Positions 56,510 to 64,000 of a stretch of DNA of 64,000 nucleotides are shown here, piece after piece. The stretch is from NCBI RefSeq assembly GCF_003589595.1, contig NW_020653750.1, forward strand, positions 2,033,943-2,097,942, read 5' to 3'. This DNA comes from Hyposmocoma kahamanoa (lineage: Eukaryota > Arthropoda > Insecta > Lepidoptera > Cosmopterigidae). The notes beneath the pieces are model-generated. The model was not told the DNA's origin, did not search any database, and saw only the letters and a program-made list of their open reading frames with translations. A program made the translations under genes and the position numbers. How positions within the stretch are numbered: the stretch's first letter is position 1; the number at the start of each line of letters is the position of its first letter.

Positions 56510-57350
56510 GAAATTCAAATAAATAAGATGGCCGCCATAGAAATTTCAAAGTCTCCTATCACGGAAACTATTAGAGATAGGTAGAGGGTGCTAGAAGGAA
56601 TGTCATAAAGATTAATAGTGGTCAACTGCCTGGGTTAAAAAGAAGATGGCGAATTCAAAATGGCGGCCGAAGAAAAACTTGCTTCGATCCGGCTGAAAAT
56701 TGGTATGCGGGGGTCTTTAGGAGTTCTTAACCATAATTTAATTTAATTATAATTATTAATTTAATTAATTAATAAAATCTAACTAAGTTAATTTAATATG
56801 GCTGTCGTATAAGCGTTTTTTTCGTCAAAAGTGGTTGCCGAAACGGACTTGCTCTGATTCGGCTGGAAATTGGTATGTGGGGATCTCTATAGGTGTTTAA
56901 TAATAATTTGCGGTCGAAATTTATTTTTTGCCTTTTTTCAATATGGCTGCCATACAAACTTTTTTTGCGCCAGATACAAATTTGCTCTAATTCGATTTAA
57001 AGTGGACATGTCGGGGTCTCTATGAGTCTTTAATAATAATTAGTGGTGAAAATTTCTTTTTCGCCATTTTTCAATATGGCTGCCATACAAACTTTTTTGG
57101 CGGTAGATAAAAATTTCTTCTAATTGGACTGAAAATGGCATGACTTCAATCACAATTTGGGGTAAAAATTTTGTTTCTGCCGTTTTTTGATATAGCCGTA
57201 GTATGTTGTAGTATTTTTATGTAAATGGCTATTGAAAAAACTTGCTTTGCTCGGGCTGAAAATTGGCTGAAAAGATTTCTAAGATTGTTTGGTAATAATT
57301 AGTGGTCAAAATATATTTTTGCAATTTTTAAATATGGCCGCCATTAAAGA
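56510..57350 (+). repeat. Degenerate tandem array, about seven units of 117-145 bp
   Basis: Each unit carries an 'aatatggctgccatacaaac'-like landmark, found at about 56523, 56656, 56794, 56939, 57072, 57189 and 57330. These are followed by 'cttgctctgattcggctg'- and 'ggggatctctat'-like phrases and an AT-rich 'ttaataataatt' segment. The units differ greatly, so the array is old. No frame is conserved across units. Confidence 0.7.
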
Positions 57351-57354
57351 GCTA

Positions 57355-57460
57355 TTTCAATTTTTTTAAAACAACGCCATAAGTGCCGAGGCCGGAGGAT
57401 GAGGTCCGCGGAGGGCGAAGCCCGAAGCTTCCGCGCGCCATCAAATGGAGATAATATACG
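57355..57460 (+). repeat. GC-rich repeat fragment next to the array
   Basis: 'aacgccataagtgccgaggc' to 'gaagcttccgcgcgccat' is a sharp GC-rich island. It may be the end of the element carrying the array; no counterpart in the window. Confidence 0.4.
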
Positions 57461-58030
57461 GTGACGTAATAGATTACGAGTACAAGATCTCACAATTGTA
57501 AAAATGTAAAGCATGCTTCCCGATGTAGTGGAAATGAGATACTTATTATAGTAGCGTTGTTGTATCTCAACCGTCTCTATGTTAGATTTCATTTTCTTGA
57601 AAGCGATGCCAAAGCGAAGTATTTAGGGGGAAAAAAATGCCAAACTACTGCCGAATTTCCTGTACTAAGTAGGTACTATGGATACTAAATCAACGATAAC
57701 CCAGAATACTCAGACCAAAACCAACTTAGAAATGTTCGTTTCACAAATTGGCATAAATCGACCTCATCAAGCGCCCATAGTACTAACAGCAGCCACCGAA
57801 GAGCATGAGCACACCTCGTAAACTAAAACCAACCACGCGCCGCAGGCCGAGCCCGACCCCACCGTAGGTGGGGTACAGGGCTCGTTATTATATATATCAA
57901 CTTTAAGATTCAAAGCAACAGCAGCAACGGACACTTCGTCCGATCAACGATAGCCAACATGACAAAAAACATTCCGTAGAAAACTGCTAGAGTGCGCTGA
58001 TGTTGAAGACGTTAATGTGATACTTCTTAG
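57460..58030. other. Unassigned stretch
   Basis: A short perfect hairpin (ccccacc-gta-ggtgggg) lies near 57857-57873. No gene recognised. Confidence 0.35.
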
Positions 58031-58034
58031 CTTT

Positions 58035-58500
58035 AGGTGTTTTTCCAACAGCGAGATCAGACGAGATATTGAAATCTCGCCGCCCTATTTTCATCAAAAT
58101 TGCCTTTAGTAGCTAATGGGAGTTCGCGACTGGTAATATTATAGCCATCGCGAACTCGTGCTGAGGTGTGGATAGTTAATAATAATATTTAAATACTAAG
58201 TAGAGTAATTTACTTATTTGACAAATATTGAAAATTCACCTGCAAAAAATGACGAAATAAAGAAAATGACGCCAGCTTGCGCGGATTCGTGCGAGTCTGT
58301 GCGATGATAGGCATCTCTCTATGTAGGCAGCAATACGGTTCAATCTTTCACTGACAAAATATATTTCAAATCTCTCGTCTCGCACATACTCGTCAATCTA
58401 GACCATTTCCAGTAGATGCGCTAGGAGAGAATTGGAATTTTGCCGTCCAAATTTCAATGCTCGTCGCGCCTCGTCTCGTCTCACCTACGGAAAAAGACCT
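58035..58500. mobile_element. 466-bp MITE, 'gagacgag' termini
   Basis: The inverted ends aggtgtttttcc and aggtctttttcc are followed inside by 'gcgagatcagacgag' and 'gtgagacgagacgag'. The interior has a smaller palindrome around 'gttcgcgactgg' and 'ccatcgcgaac'. There is no ORF. The target duplication is unclear. Confidence 0.6.
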
Positions 58501-58559
58501 TTACACCTTATTTTTTACCGTTTCTAAATAAATGGGTATTTTTGATTAACACATGACAG

Positions 58560-58745
58560 CCCCTGTTCCTTTCTACACAAGTTTTGATTATAGTGACCAT
58601 CCTTACCGACCCTTAGGGTACTCGAGATGGGCACTATAACCTGTGCAAGTTTAGGTCCTGACCCCAGATCCGCTAGTGTACAGGGTTGTCACTGACTTCA
58701 TCCGGTTCTCTAGCTAGTAGCTAGTGCCTCGAGTATTAATACATA
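58560..58745 (+). repeat. Second copy of the GC-rich repeat of 23830
   Basis: 'cacaagttttgattatagtg', 'gggcactataacctgtgcaa' and 'ctagtgcctcgagta' match the copy ahead of the assembly gap, with a deletion in the middle. Confidence 0.6.
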
Positions 58746-58895
58746 ACAGTTTCATTTCATCAATTCACATAATATAATAAAGAATATTGTTACTACTAGA
58801 TATCAGGCTGATTTCAAATGACAATTAAGTTCCGCCAGGAACACGTAATTTATCACAAAGAGGTAGGTATGTGCTAAGTATAAATACAAAACTGA

Positions 58896-59083
58896 TACGT
58901 TAAATTGAAAATCCCACCGCAAAAGGTGTGGATCTTACCCGCAATTAATGGCGAAGGTAGCACAGAGGTCCTCTGCGCTAATCAATTGTGGACCAGGATT
59001 TTCTTTACGAGGGCTTTAAATTGGAAAGATAACTTACGTTTTATCTGTTCACCTTCATTTGAAGGAATAGGAGTTATTGTAAA
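58896..59083 (+). CDS. Coding-like fragment, unrecognised
   Basis: The frame, open after a stop at 58893-58895, reads 'KVWILPAINGEGSTEVLC', 'NQLWTRIFFTRALNWKDN' and 'LRFICSPSFEGIGVIVNY', followed by a possible donor (gtgaga). Tryptophan, cysteine and glycine placement is much more protein-like than the surrounding noise. There is no acceptor between the stop and the frame, which argues for a decayed fragment. It could belong to a transposon or a lost exon of an extracellular protein. Confidence 0.35.
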
Positions 59084-59334
59084 TTATGTGAGAATTCATA
59101 TTTATTTTTATTGGATATCATGATGTTTTTACAGCAATGATATATTAGGTTTCTCATAGATGGAGCTGACTGCCGCCGAAAAAAACCGCTTAAACCCAGT
59201 ACAAAGATATGCAACAAGCACAGAAAAATTCGTAATAATTACGAATAATTACAGATATTATCTGCTGACTTGGTCTGTAGCTCTGTTGGTATATAATAGG
59301 AATGGTGGCCCCGTTGTGGCTGGTACGAGATTTT

Positions 59335-59610
59335 TACTTTTTTTTGTAATATCAAGTGACTGGACGAATAAGTCGTGCGCCTGATGGTAAGCGACACGCG
59401 CTTTCCATAACAATTGCAGTGCCATTCAGAGCTTTAAATCGTAAAGTACTGCCACTGCGCCCGTCACCTTGAGACATAAGTTGACAAGTCCCATGTGCCT
59501 GTAATTTCACCAGTTACCCTTCAAAACCGGCACGCAGTAATGCTAACATTCCTGCTTGGCGGCAGAACTTTCCTGAACGAACTCTTTTTAAAAAGGGCTC
59601 TACTGTTACT
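59335..59610 (-). repeat. R330 interspersed repeat, copy 14
   Basis: Minus copy from the T-rich 'ttttttttgtaatatcaagt' through 'gtgcctgtaatttcaccagt' to 'gggctctactgttact'. Small deletions at two places. Confidence 0.8.
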
Positions 59611-59714
59611 TTACTACCATATACTACTACTATGACATTCATCTATTTTTTTGGGAAAATACTTTACTAGTTTGTTATTATTATTGATAGTAGTTGGATA
59701 CTGCTCTGTCAATT

Positions 59715-59790
59715 GAGTACTCGTAGCTCAGTTAGCATAGGGGTAGCCACGTTGAGGCAACAGACACAGGTTGAAATAATCGTATCGAAA
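59715..59790 (+). repeat. Degraded tRNA-like SINE head
   Basis: An A-box-like 'cgtagctcagttagcatag' is followed after about 40 bases by 'acaggttgaaataatc', a decayed B box. No tail is recognised. Confidence 0.4.
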
Positions 59791-59799
59791 TAATTTTTC

Positions 59800-60530
59800 T
59801 TTGTGTTAGTTCGATCTTCGTTTCAATAGTAGGTATGTGAAAAGTCTTTAAAATTGTACGTAATGTAACAAAAGGATGCCCATTTCAAAACCTTATATAT
59901 GTATATGTATATTTTATACCATTACCACCACGAACAGTCTTTGTTTTTGTTTGTTACAACAATTTAAATTGGCAAATTTTATATAACAAACAATGAAGGG
60001 CTCAATAATGGTAGAAATTTCTCAAGAAAGGATTTGAAAGTTTCATAACTGATATTGTGATTCGTTGTTCTCTCGCCATTGTGATGGAAAGATCAGAATC
60101 TCGGAGAAATAGGCAAGCAGGCGAGCTACTAATTTATCTATATAAATATAATAGGGTGCCGTTGGAAATGAGCAGTTTGCTTTTCCTATAATACGAAATT
60201 GCGTAAAAAAACAGACATTGAAACCTTTTATTTTTAATTTTGCGAAGACTGCAGAGCGTCACCAAATTTATAGACGCGGAATTAAACGCGTTAAAGCGGT
60301 CAGAAATAGCTTTGTATCATGCATGCTATTAGACTGAAAAATTTAGCATCAACGCGAAACGTACGACTTTTTTAATAATTTTTAACTTCTCTTTCGAATT
60401 TATGTTGCACATTAAATTAACACGACTTGTTAAATAAAATAATAATAAAGCAAAAAATTAATGTAAAAAACAGATAAAAAAACTTTTGGCCAAATCATGC
60501 TAGAATTCAACCACAAGCAACATTATTATT
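59800..60530. other. AT-rich non-coding stretch
   Basis: Nothing recognised. Confidence 0.4.
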
Positions 60531-60534
60531 CGTC

Positions 60535-60690
60535 CCACTGCTTGCCACGGGTCTCCTCCAAGGTAACCCTCGCTAGCCCAATGTAGGTTGAGGACTTCTT
60601 AGGGTGCGTTCCAACGTAACTAGGTACATGACGCCAAAGGGCTTTGAGACGTCGACCACTCGGTTGAAAAGCGATCGTCCCACTAGACTA
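60535..60690 (-). mobile_element. LINE/SINE tail remnant
   Basis: The plus image 'gtcccactgcttgccacggg' with 'ctcctccaaggtaaccctcg' and 'ctagcccaatgtaggttgag' is the complement of the 'cccagtagtgggac' tail shared with SINE family B. The 5' part is lost. Confidence 0.5.
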
Positions 60691-61192
60691 GCAACGTTCC
60701 TTTTATAATATCTATAATTGAGTATTTCTTTGTTAAGGTGTGAATATTCTGTTTAAGATATAATTTTCATATAAAATTCTGGTGAAGGTAAACCTAAAGA
60801 TATCTACGTAACATTTTTACATAATAATTCCAATGATTTGGCCGCCTAATGAACTCTATATTTTATTGTTATTATTGATACAAATATCGAACAAGTGCAA
60901 AGAATAATTTCTTCGATCTGGCTGGATTTCAACCAGCGACTGTTTGGCCGGGGTTTACCTTCTTCTAACTTTTTGTTTTAATAAATAATTAAAGTATACA
61001 TTTTACAGAAGTCTATCTCCCGCCAAACTGGAAACAGTTTATGGGCGAGCACGCTCTTCTTAATGATTAAGTAAGTATAAACAAAGAAGGTACTTCTCAT
61101 GTAGGTCAAACTTACTTATTAAACAAAACAACAATAACAATTGCAATAATATATAAGAAATGCAAGTACATCCTTACGGACATAAGTTACTG

Positions 61193-61340
61193 AGACATAT
61201 GTTAACAAGTCCCATTTACTTGTAATTTCACCAGCACCCTTACACTCGAAAACCGGAATGCAGTAATGTGCACAATGTACAAACAAGGTTTTTATACTTT
61301 CCTGGTCAAACTCTTTCGCAAGGAGCTCTACTGCTAATTT
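61193..61340 (-). repeat. R330 copy 15 (5' half)
   Basis: 'gttaacaagtcccatttact', 'ttcaccagcacccttacact' and 'cgcaaggagctctactgcta'; the 3' half is missing. Confidence 0.75.
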
Positions 61341-61399
61341 TCCTATCAGGATTTTGTTCTTTTTATTTTTTATTCTAACAATAGGAGCAACCATAATTA

Positions 61400-62130
61400 T
61401 TTAAAAATAGTTATTTTTGATACAAGTGCGGAAAGTTAGTCATTATTCACGAGTCTCGAGGCATCTTGGCCCGAGCCAGAGGCGAGGGTCAAGACTCGAG
61501 GCAAGTGAAAATGACAAATCCGCACGTGTATCAAACGACGTTTTTTAATACATTTGCGAAAAAACTACATTGAAAGTAAAATAAAACAGTATTTAAAAAA
61601 AACTCATTTTCTGCTAGTAAATTAAAATAATGAAATACAACCACTGCAACCATTATTTAAAAGTCTATGGAAATATAGTTCTAACGTGCTGTTTTTGTTT
61701 ATTTTCTGTAATATCGGTCTATAACCACTTTTCTTATTATGAAGTCCTGGTACTTTTGTTTAAACTTCTTTAGGAACCCGTGCGCGGTAGTGAGATACAA
61801 TTTATCTGTAATACATAAAACAAATATATACATAAAAATCTCGCCTGTCACCCATTCAGGGGTAGGCAGAGACCTCCACGCGATACGTTCATTATATAGT
61901 ATTTGTAAATAAATATAAGTTTTAATGACGAATGACTTACGTCACAAAGCACATAAACATGAAATAAATATACAATCTCTTTAGTTCTATGTTTAAGACT
62001 TAAAACAACAGTAAATTAAAAAAAAACTGGAAAAGTAAAAAGCACTAGTGCGAGAAATCCAACTTTCCGCACGATTTGTAGTGCGAAAAATACCACGTTT
62101 TGAGCAACTGTATTAAAAAATAATATTAAA
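61400..62130. repeat. Possible MITE or element with 'tgcggaaa' ends
   Basis: 'gatacaagtgcggaaagtta' on the left and, inverted, phrases around 'ccaactttccgcac' and 'gcaactgtattaaaaaa' on the right suggest a pair of related ends. An internal imperfect palindrome 'cgagtctcgaggcat' ... 'caagactcgaggc' lies near 61450-61500. A LINE-like phrase (ggggtaggcagagacctcc) lies at 61860. The boundaries are not firm. Confidence 0.35.
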
Positions 62131-63931
62131 TCCACGAATGTTCAATTTCGTTTATTCCGAAAGGTCTGTCAGCACCGCGCACTTTCTTTTGAGCGAAAGA
62201 CGAACTGGTGTCGTGGTTGTGTAGATTAGGTTAGGTGCGTTTGCATGTTTTATAACATACACCTTTTAGAAATGAAATATAATTTCTCTTATTGTAAAAT
62301 AGCTCATAGTCCTCTGACGTATTTGTTACGAAATACAGGAGAGAACGAGATGAAAGAGTTCATTAAAATATCTCTAGAAACAATGGAATAAAATTTATGA
62401 CTGAATTTTTTTATTCAGCGAAGTTTAGTCATTCGTGTTACCGGCCACATATTCCCTACAGGTAATTTAATTGTCAATTAAAAACAAAATTTAATTTAAT
62501 TTTAATGTCAAATAACCAATTCTCCATGTAATCGAAATAAGTCAAAACTTGTATTTTGCGTCTCATATCCATTGACCTACCAACAAATGGACATCGGGTC
62601 AAATACAAAAACCACTAAAAAAATGTCCGAAGTTAACCTATACAAACGTAGTGACATCTAGCGAAATATAAAAACTAAAACATTTAATTTAAGTTGTAAC
62701 GTCATTGCAGTACTGCCTAATTTTGCTTGCAACAATTTAAGGGCCCAAAAACACCATATTCAGATTCTACTGGAAACTTAACAAAATGCACCATATTTAG
62801 CTTCGACTGAAAAATACTTGAACATAAGAATAATGGAGTAGGCTTTCTCGTAAATATTAATTAATTTTATATATATTATTACGTCGCATTTTGTACAAAT
62901 TCACTTAAATATATAATAAAGAGTTGGGCAGATACATACATACAAATATTACTACAAATATGAAAATAAGCTTGTACTATAAGAAATGTACCAATATTAC
63001 AATTAAACGTAAACTCAAATATCCGTAATTCCGAAAACCGATTTATATGCTTATGATTTATGATGCAACAAAACATAAGTTAATTTTGGCTTTGTGAGAA
63101 CCAAGCCAAAATTAGCTTTTGTTTTGTAATATTCCTAAAAAAATACATTTCACATTATAAAAATTCGAGCTAACATTTTTTCGGGCAAATGTATTTTCTG
63201 ACTTCTGATAGGTAATCACAAGCAGTAAAACGAGTACAACAATATTTTGTTAGTTATTGCTAACGTTTAATAAAAAGTCATTTTAAAAATAAGATTAAAA
63301 TCAACACGACTCTATAGTTTGTTTGTTCCAAATATTTCAATTGCTTATAGTTCGAACAATTGAAAATGACCAAGAAGTTTATTTAAAGGCTTCTTGAAAT
63401 TGACGTAATGGGTCTCTTTCCATCCTTTGCGCATGCAATGTGTAAAAAAAGGACAGCTAGCTATTTGATTATTTTGTTTGCTTTTGTAATTTATATTTAT
63501 AACATATTTGCTCGTAAAGTGGCTGAAATCACACCAATTTCAATATCGTAATATATTTCATTACGCACTTGTGCGTTATTGTAATGTAAAACGCACGAGT
63601 TTTTTTTTTAATAAAGTAACATGCACGGTTTTTTAAGATACTCCGTCTAAAAATGAACGATACTTTTTTAAATCTTTGCAAAGAGTTTTTATGTTAGAAA
63701 AGTGGTCAATATTTTATGAATAAAATTAACTTTGGGAGATAAAATATAGTAAATAAACATTTAATTCTTTCATTTAATTAATTTTGACAATAAATTACAA
63801 CCATTTATCTGTAACAAAAACACAAAAATATTAATTTACTTTATTAGTAATACTGGCTATTTTTATACCTTTACCTAAAAAAAAAACGTTGATGCGCGCG
63901 CATGGCTAATTTGTATTGTTTTTATTTGAAA
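62131..63931. other. AT-rich stretch before the terminal ORF
   Basis: No gene recognised. 'gcacttgtgcgttattgtaa' and 'gtaaaacgcacgag' (63565-63600) form a loose inverted pair. Confidence 0.35.
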
Positions 63932-64000
63932 ATGTCGTCAAGTAGTGATGAATTTATTAATTTGACACCGCCACAAGTCTTAAACGCAGTGAAAAAGCCT
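63932..64000 (+). CDS. Start of an ORF that leaves the window
   Basis: An ATG in a fair context (ttgaaaatgt) begins a frame open to the window edge: 23 codons starting MSSSSDEFINLTPP and ending VLNAVKKP. The serine/aspartate start followed by 'LTPPQ' looks like a true N-terminus. It could be an exon of a host gene or the first codons of a transposon protein. Too little is visible for a family. Confidence 0.4.
   Translation, partial: MSSSSDEFINLTPPQVLNAVKKP

Noticed and set aside
56510..57350. CRISPR-like repeat array
   Set aside because: Units are long, diverged and lack identical repeats with unique spacers; the sequence is eukaryotic.

Overview
The window reads as a repeat-rich intron and intergenic stretch of an insect nuclear genome, most likely a moth or butterfly. 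It is AT-rich and non-operonic, with GT/AG-spliced exons and many transposon fossils. Lepidoptera is suggested from memory by the style of the tRNA-headed SINEs, the LINE 3' tails and the mariner, hAT and Harbinger-like MITEs; no species can be named. A run of 10 N at 24211-24220 marks an assembly gap. Nothing bacterial or viral is recognised.

The only well-supported host gene is on the + strand, with three internal exons at 17822-17948, 29130-29441 and 34195-34309. Their splice sites are consensus and their phases fit (1 | 2 | 2 | 0), giving about 185 residues with 12 cysteines. I do not recognise the family, and the first and last exons were not found. Weaker coding signals are a possible exon at 1757-1946, a spliced minus-strand fragment at 6162-6701, a frameshifted ORF pair ending at a poly(A) signal at 15708-16203, open frames at 35854-36057, 44980-45293 and 58896-59083, and an ORF starting at 63932 that leaves the window.

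The rest is mobile DNA in layers. A Tc1 element (8748-10294, DD34E transposase) is nearly intact and sits inside a copy of an interspersed repeat here called R330. R330 occurs at 16 loci, about one per 4 kb. A Harbinger-like element (26215-26960) with TAA duplications carries a partial MADF domain. Mariner-type remnants lie at 19560-20124, 27092-27670, 39188-39903, 53104-53403 and 56280-56450; the third is itself split by a 185-bp palindromic MITE. A Penelope-like cluster (49485-50812) holds a GIY-YIG-type C-terminal ORF and two tandem 331-bp long-terminal-repeat-like units. LINE 3' ends lie near 10850, 22000, 31860, 43100, 51830 and 54650.

Other MITEs or foldback elements lie at 8036-8634, 28138-28761, 31332-31671, 38096-38225, 53796-54035 and 58035-58500. 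A seven-unit degenerate tandem array fills 56523-57350. Several nestings give a relative order of insertion, and one SINE insertion at 42542-42858 can be compared with an uninterrupted copy of its target at 54235-54395.
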